A DNA stretch of 64,000 bases from Ruegeria marina (GTDB taxonomy: Bacteria > Pseudomonadota > Alphaproteobacteria > Rhodobacterales > Rhodobacteraceae): NCBI RefSeq assembly GCF_900101475.1, contig NZ_FMZV01000010.1, positions 62,001-126,000 on the forward strand, in the 5' to 3' direction. Under the pieces are notes generated by a model. It saw nothing but the letters and a program-made list of their open reading frames with translations, ran no database searches and was not told the origin of the DNA. The translations under genes and the position numbers were made by a program. Shown piece after piece: positions 8,115 through 16,734 of this stretch; positions within the stretch are counted from its first letter, which is position 1; every line of letters starts with the position of its first letter.

Positions 8115-8652
8115 GCTCGCAGCCCTTCTGGCGCTGATGGCCGTGCCGGCCGGTGCGACCGGCCTCAGGATCGAGGTCGCGGGCGAGGCCAACGGCACGA
8201 TCACGATAGACCTGTTCGAGGATGTCGCGCCCAAACACGTGGAACAGATCACTGCGCTTGCCGCCGAGGGCAAATATGACGGCGTGGTGTTTCACCGGGT
8301 GATCGACGGGTTCATGGCACAGACCGGTGACGTTCAGTACGGGCTTCTGGGTGGTGACATGCGGCTGGCGGGACGCGGCGGGTCAGACCGCCCCGATCTG
8401 CCGGCCGAATTCTCGTCCATCTCCTATGAACGCGGTGTCGTCGGCATGGCGCGCGCGCAGGATCCCAACAGTGCCAACTCGCAGTTCTTCATCATGTTCG
8501 CGCCAGGCCCTTTCCTCGATGGACAATACACCGTCGTGGGCAAGGTAACCGATGGCATGGACGTGGTCGACGCGATCAAGCGCGGCACCGGTCCGAACGG
8601 GTCGGTGATCGGTCAGCCCGACATGATGAAGAAGGTTTCCGTAACCGAGTGA
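8107..8652 (+). CDS. Periplasmic cyclophilin-type peptidyl-prolyl isomerase
   Basis: Second cyclophilin of a tandem pair, 181 residues. It begins with a Sec signal peptide (MYKLAALLALMAVPAGATG, cleavage near 18-19), so the enzyme should fold envelope proteins in the periplasm, like E. coli PpiA. The domain shows FHRVIDGFMAQTGD, VGMARAQDPNSANSQFF and the GPFLDGQYTVVGKV end. The ATG at 8107 overlaps the previous stop by 8 bp (ATGTATAA), which implies coupled translation. It is followed by an AT palindrome and a strong terminator. Confidence 0.92.
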   Translation: MYKLAALLALMAVPAGATGLRIEVAGEANGTITIDLFEDVAPKHVEQITALAAEGKYDGVVFHRVIDGFMAQTGDVQYGLLGGDMRLAGRGGSDRPDLPAEFSSISYERGVVGMARAQDPNSANSQFFIMFAPGPFLDGQYTVVGKVTDGMDVVDAIKRGTGPNGSVIGQPDMMKKVSVTE

Positions 8653-8676
8653 GAGCGCCGGTTGGTCCGTGAGGAC

Positions 8677-8699
8677 AAGATTTTTCGACGAAAAATCTT
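8677..8699. repeat. AT-rich palindrome with TTCGACGAA core
   Basis: AAGATTTTTCG-a-CGAAAAATCTT, perfect 11-bp arms around a single central base, 24 bp after the second cyclophilin stop and 31 bp before a separate G+C-rich terminator. It belongs with the palindromes at 4318-4340 and 27348-27370. Confidence 0.65.
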
Positions 8700-8730
8700 C
8701 CGTCGCCTTCGACCAGACGCAACACGAGAA

Positions 8731-8760
8731 ACGCCGCGAGAAACTTCTCGCGGCGTTTTT
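8731..8760 (+). terminator. Rho-independent terminator after the cyclophilin pair
   Basis: ACGCCGCGAGAA / TTCTCGCGGCGT, a 12-bp perfect stem with a minimal loop followed by TTTTT. It lies between the cyclophilin operon and the convergent bactofilin gene. Confidence 0.9.
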
Positions 8761-8794
8761 CCAATTTTGTCGGAGCAGTTCTCCGTATTCGGAT

Positions 8795-9310
8795 TCAGGC
8801 GCTTTCGGGTTTGGCCGCCGGGGCCGCCGCTGCCGGGTTGGCGGCGGGTTTGGCCGCGCGACCGGGGTTCAGCGGATCGTCCTGGCGCTGCACCGAGCCT
8901 TCGAAATGAGCACCGCTTTCGATCGCGATGGTCTTGTGGATGATGTCGCCCTCGACCCGCGCGGTCGAGGTCAGGCGGACCTTGAGACCACGCACGCGGC
9001 CGACGATGCGGCCATTGATCACCACGTCGTCGGCAGTGACTTCTCCCTTGATGGTCGCGGTTTCACCGATGGTCAGCAGATGGGCGCGGATGTCGCCTTC
9101 GACCGAACCTTCGACCTGGATGTCGCCGGTGGTCTTGATGTTGCCGGTGATGTGCAGATCCGAGGACAGCACCGATGCCGGCGGTTTCGGCTTTGGAGCT
9201 GCCGCCTTGTAATCGCTCGGAGCGGGCGCAGCGGGGGCCGTGGGTGCGGCGGGTTTTGCCGCCTCGGGTGCCTTGGGGGCGGGCTCGTTGATTTTGCTCT
9301 TAGAAAACAT
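8795..9310 (-). CDS. Bactofilin (polymer-forming cytoskeletal protein)
   Basis: Bactofilins polymerise without nucleotides into membrane-associated filaments that position cell-wall enzymes. The 171 residues have the typical layout: a disordered Ala/Pro/Lys-rich N-terminus (about 1-45), a beta-helical DUF583 core (about 48-142: SDLHITGNIKTTGDIQVEGS, then repeated G-D-I and V-x-G turns such as INGRIVGRVRG and ARVEGDIIH) and an Ala-rich tail. The start overlaps the end of the upstream M23 peptidase by 11 bp, so the pair is translationally coupled. This matches known bactofilin/M23 shape modules (CcmA with Csd peptidases; BacA with LmdC). Confidence 0.93.
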   Translation of the reverse strand: MFSKSKINEPAPKAPEAAKPAAPTAPAAPAPSDYKAAAPKPKPPASVLSSDLHITGNIKTTGDIQVEGSVEGDIRAHLLTIGETATIKGEVTADDVVINGRIVGRVRGLKVRLTSTARVEGDIIHKTIAIESGAHFEGSVQRQDDPLNPGRAAKPAANPAAAAPAAKPESA

Positions 9311-10628
9311 TGCGTGCAGCCTTGATGTAAGTCATGGGGTTAACGGGTCGTCCGTTGACATGCACCTCGTAATGGAGGTGGGTACCGGTGGACCGTCCGG
9401 TGCTACCCATATCAGCAATATGATCCCCGCGCGAGACCCTTTGACCGACCTTCACGCGGATCTGCGAATTATGGGCGTAAAGCGTTTCGATGCCGAAGTC
9501 GTGCCTGATCCTCACGAGGCGGCCGAACCCCGATTCCCAGCCCGCATGAGTCACCACGCCATCAGCCGTGGCGTAGATGTCGGTGCCGTGCTTGCCCGCG
9601 AAATCCGATCCGTTGTGCATCCTCCGGCCGCCGGTCTTGGGGTCGCGCCGGTAGCCGAAACCGCTTGTGAACCGGACCGCGGCGCGCACCGGGTTGGCAA
9701 ATGGCGCCCGTTCCGCGGCAATGCGATACAGGTTCAGCTGATCCATCTGCTGCAACAGGTTGTTGGCCCGGATCTCGTCGGCGGATGGTTCTTCACCTCG
9801 GGTGGAAAAGGATAAAGGGGTGAGCGGCCCGCCCTGGCCGCTGTATCCACGCCGTACCTGTTCCAGAATGCTGTCGGTGGGCATGCCAGCAGCGCGGAAC
9901 ATCTTGTCCAGCGGCTCGACCGAGACGGTCATCGCCTCTTCCAGCTGGCGGAAGATCTGGTCGTTGCGCTCCTGCATCAGCTTGATTTCCAGCTCCAGAT
10001 CGGAGCGCGCCTGCAGCGCCGATTGTGCGTCCGAACGGATCTGGTCGCGCTGCTGTGCAGTACGTTCCAGCGCCTCGGCCATGAATGTCATCTGCGCCGG
10101 CATCTCGGTCGCGGCCAGCTGGATGGCCCCGTTTTCGCCGGTCTCTTCCTTCAGGGCGGCCAGCGCCTCACGCGCGATCTCGCGCTGTTTCATCGTGGCG
10201 CGCAGGGTGGTCTGGATCACTTCGATCCCGGTTTCCAGCTCACGCCGACGGGTCTCGGATTCCAGCAGTTCCGATTGCATCACCGAGATCTGCGCCAGCG
10301 CCGCATTGAACCGGCGCTGTGCTGCCACCGCTTCTTCCGCGCGGGCATCGCGCTCGGCCGAGATCGCGTTCAACCGGTCCTGATAGGTGGCCTGGTCTCG
10401 CTTGGCCTGTTCCCGGAAATTGCCCGACCCGATGCTGTCCATCAACAAGATCGCGGTGGCCACGATGGTCCAGGCCACGAAAAGCGTCGCCCCCGCGAAG
10501 GCGACGATCTGTGTTTCCGACCTGAGCCGGATGAATCGCGTGTCGCTGTCGGATTTCAGAAAGACCCGGCGTTCGGGAAACCGTTGCTCCAGAAACGCGT
10601 GTATCTTGATCGCCAGACGTGTCCGCAC
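9300..10628 (-). CDS. Membrane-anchored M23 family peptidoglycan endopeptidase
   Basis: Zinc metallo-endopeptidase of the LytM/M23 type, predicted to cut peptide cross-links in the periplasm. From GTG 10628 it has 442 residues: a short basic cytoplasmic start, one membrane span (about 43-68, AFAGATLFVAWTIVATAILL), a long coiled coil (about 75-250) and a C-terminal M23 domain with the zinc motifs NGSDFAG (His just before, plus Asp) and HLHYEV. All metal ligands are present, so it should be active. The frame stays open to 10754, but the added residues look non-coding and the family start VRTRLAIKI fits the GTG. Coupled to the bactofilin downstream. Confidence 0.9.
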   Translation of the reverse strand: MRTRLAIKIHAFLEQRFPERRVFLKSDSDTRFIRLRSETQIVAFAGATLFVAWTIVATAILLMDSIGSGNFREQAKRDQATYQDRLNAISAERDARAEEAVAAQRRFNAALAQISVMQSELLESETRRRELETGIEVIQTTLRATMKQREIAREALAALKEETGENGAIQLAATEMPAQMTFMAEALERTAQQRDQIRSDAQSALQARSDLELEIKLMQERNDQIFRQLEEAMTVSVEPLDKMFRAAGMPTDSILEQVRRGYSGQGGPLTPLSFSTRGEEPSADEIRANNLLQQMDQLNLYRIAAERAPFANPVRAAVRFTSGFGYRRDPKTGGRRMHNGSDFAGKHGTDIYATADGVVTHAGWESGFGRLVRIRHDFGIETLYAHNSQIRVKVGQRVSRGDHIADMGSTGRSTGTHLHYEVHVNGRPVNPMTYIKAARNVF

Positions 10629-10799
10629 CCGCCCATCCCTTGCTAGTCCCCTCGAAGGCCCATCCGGCTGAGTGGCGCCGGGCCTTGGCCCGAGTGAATA
10701 AGCGCTTGTACCCGATCGGGCAAGTTTGTTTACCGATTGTGCGACAACACCCAAGGCATGCTTGATTTTTTGGCAAAAATCCGCCGACCGGATCAGATT

Positions 10800-11642
10800 T
10801 CACCCTCGGACTACACGGTCGCGCGCCTCGGTTTCTTCGGCGAGCGGCCAGTAGAAATCCGGCGGCAGGCCCGCTTCGGCGCGTTTCTCTTCGTTGAAAG
10901 GGGGCTTCAGCGCGCCATGGAAGTAGCGTCGGACCAAGGCATGGAACACGTCCTTGGGGTCGGCGTTCTCGCGGCCGCACAGGAAATGGAACCATTTCGA
11001 CCCATAGGCCACATGGCCCACTTCCTCTGTATAGATCACCTCCAGCGCGGCGACTGCCTGAGCCAGTCCCGCCTTTCGGAATATCTCGATCATGCCCGGC
11101 GTCACGTCCAGCCCGCGGGCTTCCAGTACCATCGGCACCACCGCCAGCCGGCCCATCAGGTCCTCGGCCGTGTCCTCGGCTGCGCGCCACATGCCGGCAT
11201 GGGCGGGAAGCGCGCCGTAATGGCTGCCGATGCTTTCAAGAACATCGCATACCATGTTGAAATGCCTGGATTCCTCGTCGGCACACTTGACCCAGTCGTC
11301 ATAGAATCCGATCGGCATAGGAACATGCCCGAACCGCGCCACGATATCCCAGTGCAGATCGACCGCGTTCAGTTCGATATGCGCCACAGCGTGCAACAGG
11401 GCGATCCGCCCTGCCTCCGAACCTGGACGCCGCCGCGGCACGTCGCGCGGGTTCAGGAGTTCGGGTCTTGCAGGGCGGGCCGGATGCAACGGAGGGCTGG
11501 CGGCGCCCACCTTTATTGGCGCCGCCTCGCCCCGGCGCGCCGCGAACCATGCCTCCGCATGGCGGCGCGACAGCGCGGTCTTGGCGCGCCCGTCGGCGGT
11601 GGAGAGTACCTCCACCGCCATTTCAGTCAGCGTCAGGCTCAC
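10800..11642 (-). CDS. DUF455 ferritin-like protein
   Basis: A 280-residue member of the DUF455 family (PF04305), helical proteins of the ferritin-like superfamily with no established reaction. Metal-ligand-type residues are spaced along helices: HAVAHIELNAVDLHWD (about 84-98), CADEESRHFNM and EVIYTEEVGHVAYG, i.e. repeated E...ExxH elements as in diiron carboxylate proteins. The ATG overlaps the stop of the bcp gene by 4 bp (ATGA), so it forms a two-gene unit with the peroxiredoxin. A role in oxidative or tRNA-modifying chemistry is conceivable but cannot be shown from the sequence. Confidence 0.85.
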   Translation of the reverse strand: MSLTLTEMAVEVLSTADGRAKTALSRRHAEAWFAARRGEAAPIKVGAASPPLHPARPARPELLNPRDVPRRRPGSEAGRIALLHAVAHIELNAVDLHWDIVARFGHVPMPIGFYDDWVKCADEESRHFNMVCDVLESIGSHYGALPAHAGMWRAAEDTAEDLMGRLAVVPMVLEARGLDVTPGMIEIFRKAGLAQAVAALEVIYTEEVGHVAYGSKWFHFLCGRENADPKDVFHALVRRYFHGALKPPFNEEKRAEAGLPPDFYWPLAEETEARDRVVRG

Positions 11643-12100
11643 AGCGCCCGCACCGCGTCCAGCACCTCGGCCACGTGGCCATCGACCTTGACCTTGCGCC
11701 AGACCCTTGCGATCCGGCCCTCGGCGTCGATCAGGAAGGTCGACCTCTCGATTCCCATGGATTTTTTTCCATACATGTTCTTTTCCACCCAGACCCCGTA
11801 GCGTTCGCAGGTATCGCTGTCGGCATCCGACAGCATCGTCGTTGTCAACCCGTGCTTGGAAACGAACTTGTCATGCTTGGCCACCGTGTCCTTGGAAATC
11901 CCAAGAACCGTTGCGCCTGCATCGGCAAAGGCTTGCAGATGCTCGGAAAAGCCGATGGATTCCTTGGTGCAACCCGGAGTATCGTCACGGGGATAGAAGA
12001 AAACAACTACAGCGCCGCCGCGCAGGTCGGACAGGTTGACCTCGCCGCCGCCGTCCCGGGGCAGCGTGAAATCGGGGGCGATATCGGAAATGTCGGGCAT
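11639..12100 (-). CDS. bcp: Thiol peroxidase of the Bcp/PrxQ family
   Basis: Thioredoxin-dependent peroxiredoxin that reduces hydrogen and organic peroxides in the cytoplasm. The 153 residues include the active site FFYPRDDTPGCTKE with peroxidatic Cys44 and Thr41. The resolving cysteine that E. coli Bcp has five residues later is absent (Ile49). A second cysteine sits at Cys98 (DSDTCERYG), a position more like PrxQ variants whose resolving Cys is on a later helix. It is followed by the DUF455 gene with a 4-bp overlap and diverges from the AsmA-like giant gene. Confidence 0.94.
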   Translation of the reverse strand: MPDISDIAPDFTLPRDGGGEVNLSDLRGGAVVVFFYPRDDTPGCTKESIGFSEHLQAFADAGATVLGISKDTVAKHDKFVSKHGLTTTMLSDADSDTCERYGVWVEKNMYGKKSMGIERSTFLIDAEGRIARVWRKVKVDGHVAEVLDAVRAL

Positions 12101-12162
12101 CGGAAAACTCCGCCAAGGGTTTCATGGATAAGTTGCGTGCATAATAGGTCGCGGCAGGAAAG

Positions 12163-15100
12163 TTGAAAGAGACCGAGCCAAAAACAGGCCGGGATGCGCC
12201 GGAAAAATCGCGCCGCAGCAGGCGGCGGGTTACGCTTGTCTGGGCTATGCGCGGGGCAATTCTTCTGGTTTTTCTGGCCGCGTTTTCGGCGCTTATGGTC
12301 GTGGGACACAGGTTGCAGGCACCACCCTGGTTGCAGGCGCGGGTCGAATCCCGCCTGAACACCGTGCTCGGCGACAAGCGCGTCAGCTTTGGCGACGTGT
12401 CACTCGTCATCAACAAGGGCTGGCGACCCCGCCTGCGCCTGCGCGATGTCGAACTTTCCGATGCCGAGGGCCGCGTGATCGCCCGGCTCAGTGATGCCGA
12501 AGCCAGCCTCGCCATGCGGCCGCTTCTGCGCGGCCAGATACAACCCAAGCGGATCTCGCTCAGTGGCGCTCATGCCAATTTGCGGCGTGATGCCGAGGGC
12601 GCCTTCACCCTGTCTCTCGGCGATGGCAGGGCGGCGGTGGAACAGGCTCCGACCCTTGTTCGGATGCTCGAGACGTTCGACGGCGTATTCCTGAACCCGG
12701 CGCTTCAGGCGCTCACCTCGATCGAGGTGACGTCGCTTGGGCTGGAATACGAGGATATGCGCCAGGGCCGGGCCTGGACATTGGATGGCGGCCAGGTGCT
12801 GCTGACCCGAAACAGCGACGCAATACGCATGGCGACCGAATTCTCGGTTCTCAGCGGTCGCGATTATGCCAGCCGGTTCGAGGCCAACTACAGCTCCACC
12901 CTTGGTCAGCCCACCGCGAGCTTCGGAATTTCCGTGACGGATGTCGCCGCCATCGATATCGCGGCGCAGTCTCCGGCGCTGGCCTGGTTTCAGGTGCTCG
13001 ACGCACCGATCTCGGGCGCAGTGCGCGGCGGCATTGGCGAGGATGGCGCACTCTTGCCGATCTCGGCGACCTTGCATATCGGCGCTGGCGTCGTTCAGCC
13101 CAACCCCAACACGCGCCCGATCCCCTTTACCGGGGCGCGGACCTATTTCACCTATTTGCCGGCAGAACGGAAACTGAGCTTTGCCGAAGTCTCGGTCGAC
13201 AGTGCCTGGGGGGCCGCCGACGCCGAGGGCGATGCCTATCTTGATGGTCTCGACGAAGGGCGGCTCGACCGGTTGGTTGCGCAGTTTCGCCTGTCGGGCC
13301 TGCGGGTAAACCCGGCAAATGTCTTCGACGATCCGCTGGAACTGGAACGGGCCGAGATCGATTTCCAGATGCGGCTCGATCCGTTTCATGTGCAGGTCGG
13401 GCGGATGAACGTGATTGACGACGATCGCACCCTGCTGGTGCGCAGCGACCTGATGGCTGATCCCGAGGGCTGGCAGCTTGCGCTCGATGCCCAGCTTGAC
13501 GCGATCACGCCTGCGCAGGTGCTGGGCTACTGGCCGGAAAAGGTAGCCCCCAAACCACGCGAATGGGTGGTGGAGAATCTGCGCAAGGCGCAACTGAGCG
13601 ATCTCGACCTTGCGCTCAGGCTCAGGCCAGGCGTGCCTCCTGACCTCTATGCAGATTTCGACTTTGCCGATGCCGAGATCCGCTTTGCCAGGACATTGCC
13701 GCCTCTGGTCAACGCGCGTGGACAGGCCAGCCTTCTGGGGCGCCGGTTCGCGGTGACGGCGGACGCAGGTCAGATTCGGCCCGAGGCGGGTGGCCCGATC
13801 GACGCGAGCGGTACGTCCTTCATCATTCCCGATATCGGCATCCGAAAATCCGCGCCGGGAATTGCCAGGATCACTGCAAACGGTTCGGTTACTGCCGCAT
13901 TGTCGCTGCTGAACCGTCCACCTCTAAGCATCATGGACAAGGCGGGTCTTCCGGTGAACATTGCCCAGGGACGGGCAGCCTTGGCCGGTACGCTGGCGCT
14001 GCCCTTGCGCGATCAGGTCAAGCTGAGCGATATGGAATTCCATTTCAGCGGAGCCATCGACGATGTGCGCAGCGCAGACCTGGTGCCGGGCACCGAGGTT
14101 TCGGCGAAACGCCTCGAGGTGACCGGCAACCAGGCCCAGGTATCGATTCGGGGCGATGGGCTCTTTGGCTCGGTGCCTGCCCGGGTGCAGTGGCGGCAAC
14201 CGCTCGCCGAGGGCGCTGCGGCACGCAGCGAACTTGCGGGAACCATCGAACTCTCTCCGGTCCTCCTGCGCGAACAGCGGCTTGGTTTGCCCGAGGGTAT
14301 GGTAACAGGCAGCGGCCAGGCGCGGTTCAGCCTCGGCATCGGTGGCGGCCAACCGATGCGGCTCGAAGCGGACACGAACCTCGCCGGGGTTCGTCTGGAG
14401 CTTCCCGAGTTGGGCTGGATCAAGCCCGAGGCAACAACCGGGCGTCTGGTCCTGGGGGCGACGCTGGGCGCGGGTGGCAGCGTGGACAAGCTCGAGATCG
14501 ATGCCGCCAGCCTGCGCGCGACGGGCACCATCGATTTCCGGGACGATCGCAGTTTCGACAAGGCCCGGTTCAGCACCTTCGAACTGGGCGACTGGTTGGC
14601 GGTGCCTGTGGAACTGACCGGACGCGAGGGCCGGGTTCCCGATATCACGGTGCTTGGCGGACGTATGGACTTGCGCACTGCCACTTTCGGCGCCTCGGTC
14701 GGAGGCAGTGGGGGAGGGGGCGGCCCTGCGCTCAGCGTGACACTTGACCGGCTCCAGATCAGCGACACGCTGGCGCTGACCGGCATGCGCGGCGCCTTCT
14801 CCACCGCTGGCGGTCTGGCGGGCAGTTTCACAGGCAGGCTGAACGGGGCTGCGGAGCTCGAAGGCCAGATGATCCCCCGCAGCGGCCGCAGCGGCATGGT
14901 TCTGCGGTCTGCTGATGCGGGTGCGGTTTTTCGTGCCGCCGGCATCATCACGCAAGCGCATGGTGGCAGCTTCCAGTTGTCGCTCGACCCGGTGGGCGAG
15001 GCGGGAAACTATGATGGCCTGCTCCGCGTGCGTAGCACCCGCATCAAGGATGCGCCCGCCATGGCCGCATTGCTGAACGCCATGAGCCTTGTGGGGCTGC

Positions 15101-15531
15101 TGGACGAAATGTCGGGGCAGGGCATCCTGTTCGGAGAGATCGACGGGCGGATGCGGCTCGGTCCCACGACACTTACCGTGCTCGAAGGCAGCGCCGTCGG
15201 CCCGTCGATCGGCCTGTCCATGAACGGGGTCGTCGATACCGAACGGCGCATGCTGGACTTGCGCGGCGTGATCTCTCCGATCTACCTGGTCAACGGGATC
15301 GGCAGCGTGTTGACCCGCAAGGGCGAAGGGCTATTCGGTTTCAACTATACCCTGACCGGGCCGCTGGACAAACCGCAGGTCTTCGTGAACCCGCTTTCGG
15401 GTCTCGCGCCGGGGTTCCTGCGCGACGTGATCCGCGCTCCGGCCCCGCAGGTCCCGCTGGCTCCGGGTGAAACGCCGCCGCCAGACGCAGAGACGGAACC
15501 GCGCCCACCTTCGGATGGAGGCGACCGTTGA
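12163..15531 (+). CDS. Large AsmA/YhdP-like envelope protein
   Basis: An 1122-residue protein of the YhdP/AsmA-like (DUF3971 and AsmA_2) superfamily, whose characterised members bridge inner and outer membranes and help transport phospholipids. It starts with a very basic cytoplasmic stretch (KSRRSRRRV), one membrane span (about 30-48, GAILLVFLAAFSALMVVG) and then a long beta-rich periplasmic region. The C-terminal AsmA_2-like part holds LNAMSLVGLLDEMSGQGI, the VGPSIGLSMNGVVD segment and the family end GLFGFNYTLTGPLDKPQVFV, then a Pro-rich tail. The start is TTG at 12163 with AGGAAAG close upstream; the basic segment before the span supports it over the internal Met28. It diverges from bcp. 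Confidence 0.88.
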   Translation: MKETEPKTGRDAPEKSRRSRRRVTLVWAMRGAILLVFLAAFSALMVVGHRLQAPPWLQARVESRLNTVLGDKRVSFGDVSLVINKGWRPRLRLRDVELSDAEGRVIARLSDAEASLAMRPLLRGQIQPKRISLSGAHANLRRDAEGAFTLSLGDGRAAVEQAPTLVRMLETFDGVFLNPALQALTSIEVTSLGLEYEDMRQGRAWTLDGGQVLLTRNSDAIRMATEFSVLSGRDYASRFEANYSSTLGQPTASFGISVTDVAAIDIAAQSPALAWFQVLDAPISGAVRGGIGEDGALLPISATLHIGAGVVQPNPNTRPIPFTGARTYFTYLPAERKLSFAEVSVDSAWGAADAEGDAYLDGLDEGRLDRLVAQFRLSGLRVNPANVFDDPLELERAEIDFQMRLDPFHVQVGRMNVIDDDRTLLVRSDLMADPEGWQLALDAQLDAITPAQVLGYWPEKVAPKPREWVVENLRKAQLSDLDLALRLRPGVPPDLYADFDFADAEIRFARTLPPLVNARGQASLLGRRFAVTADAGQIRPEAGGPIDASGTSFIIPDIGIRKSAPGIARITANGSVTAALSLLNRPPLSIMDKAGLPVNIAQGRAALAGTLALPLRDQVKLSDMEFHFSGAIDDVRSADLVPGTEVSAKRLEVTGNQAQVSIRGDGLFGSVPARVQWRQPLAEGAAARSELAGTIELSPVLLREQRLGLPEGMVTGSGQARFSLGIGGGQPMRLEADTNLAGVRLELPELGWIKPEATTGRLVLGATLGAGGSVDKLEIDAASLRATGTIDFRDDRSFDKARFSTFELGDWLAVPVELTGREGRVPDITVLGGRMDLRTATFGASVGGSGGGGGPALSVTLDRLQISDTLALTGMRGAFSTAGGLAGSFTGRLNGAAELEGQMIPRSGRSGMVLRSADAGAVFRAAGIITQAHGGSFQLSLDPVGEAGNYDGLLRVRSTRIKDAPAMAALLNAMSLVGLLDEMSGQGILFGEIDGRMRLGPTTLTVLEGSAVGPSIGLSMNGVVDTERRMLDLRGVISPIYLVNGIGSVLTRKGEGLFGFNYTLTGPLDKPQVFVNPLSGLAPGFLRDVIRAPAPQVPLAPGETPPPDAETEPRPPSDGGDR

Positions 15532-15580
15532 TCACTTTGCCTGTGGTCAAACCATCCGGCGCCCTCTATAGGCGCGGGCC

Positions 15581-16630
15581 ATGAAACTGAGCGATTTCGA
15601 TTTCGACCTGCCCGAGGGGCTGATCGCAACCCGGCCGGCGCGGCCGCGTTCCTCGGCGCGCCTGCTGGTAGCCCAGGGCGACACGATCACCGATTCCATC
15701 GTATCGGACCTGACTGAATGGCTCCGCCCCGGGGATCGTCTGGTTCTGAATGACACCAGGGTGATTCCCGCCCGCCTCAGCGGCAGCCGGATCCGGCAGA
15801 GCGCTCAGGGCGAGGTCTCGGCCCGAATCGAGGTGACGCTTCTCGAGCCGCAGCCGGACGGAACCTGGGCCGCGCTGGTCAAACCGCTGCGCAAACTGCT
15901 TGAAGGCGAGACAATCACCTTTTCCGCCGATCTTTCGGCTATTGTCGACCGTATTGCCGAAGGTCAGGCATATCTGGGGTTCAATCTCGCGGGCGAGGAT
16001 TTCGATGCCGCCCTGGCCGAGGCGGGCGCCATGCCCCTGCCGCCTTATATCGCGGCCAAGCGCGCAGCCGACGCACAGGACAAGACCGACTATCAGACAG
16101 TCTGGGCCCGCCATTCCGGGGCCGTTGCCGCCCCCACCGCGTCGCTGCATTTCGACGAACCGTTGCTGGCGGCGCTGGCTGCCCATGGCGTGAGCTTCAG
16201 CCATGTCACTCTGCACGTGGGCGCGGGCACGTTCCTGCCTGTCAAGGTCGAGGACGTGACAACCCACAGGATGCATGCCGAATGGGGCCGTGTCAGCCCC
16301 GAGGCCGCGGCCGAGATCGCCGCCACCAAGGCCGCCGGCGGACGGGTGATCCCGGTAGGCACCACCGCGCTGCGCCTGATCGAAAGCGCCGCGCGCGGCG
16401 GCGCCATTGCCCCCTGGGAGGGCGACACCGACATCTTCATCTACCCCGGTTTCCACTTCCGGGTCGCCGATGGGCTGATGACCAATTTCCACCTGCCGAA
16501 ATCGACCCTGATGATGCTGGTCTCGGCGTTGATGGGGCAGGAGCGCATCCGGCGCATCTATGCCCATGCTGTCGACAGCGGTTACCGGTTCTTTTCTTAT
16601 GGCGATGCCTCGCTGCTTTTTCCCGGCTAG
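15581..16630 (+). CDS. queA: S-adenosylmethionine:tRNA ribosyltransferase-isomerase
   Basis: QueA transfers the ribosyl part of SAM to preQ1 in the wobble base of tRNAs with GUN anticodons, giving epoxyqueuosine. The 349 residues match the family length and motifs: [20 protein letters not shown] at the start, [16 protein letters not shown], the LHFDE...[14 protein letters not shown] active region, and [16 protein letters not shown] near the end. It begins 50 bp after the AsmA-like gene in the same direction; MFS follows 104 bp later. Confidence 0.97.
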   Translation: MKLSDFDFDLPEGLIATRPARPRSSARLLVAQGDTITDSIVSDLTEWLRPGDRLVLNDTRVIPARLSGSRIRQSAQGEVSARIEVTLLEPQPDGTWAALVKPLRKLLEGETITFSADLSAIVDRIAEGQAYLGFNLAGEDFDAALAEAGAMPLPPYIAAKRAADAQDKTDYQTVWARHSGAVAAPTASLHFDEPLLAALAAHGVSFSHVTLHVGAGTFLPVKVEDVTTHRMHAEWGRVSPEAAAEIAATKAAGGRVIPVGTTALRLIESAARGGAIAPWEGDTDIFIYPGFHFRVADGLMTNFHLPKSTLMMLVSALMGQERIRRIYAHAVDSGYRFFSYGDASLLFPG

Positions 16631-16734
16631 ACGGTAACGGTTGCGTCCCCGCCGCTTTTGGCGTGGACACGCCCGGTGCGGTCAGGCCATCTTTGGACAA
16701 GAGGTCCGCCCATCGCCATCGAAGGTGACGACTA

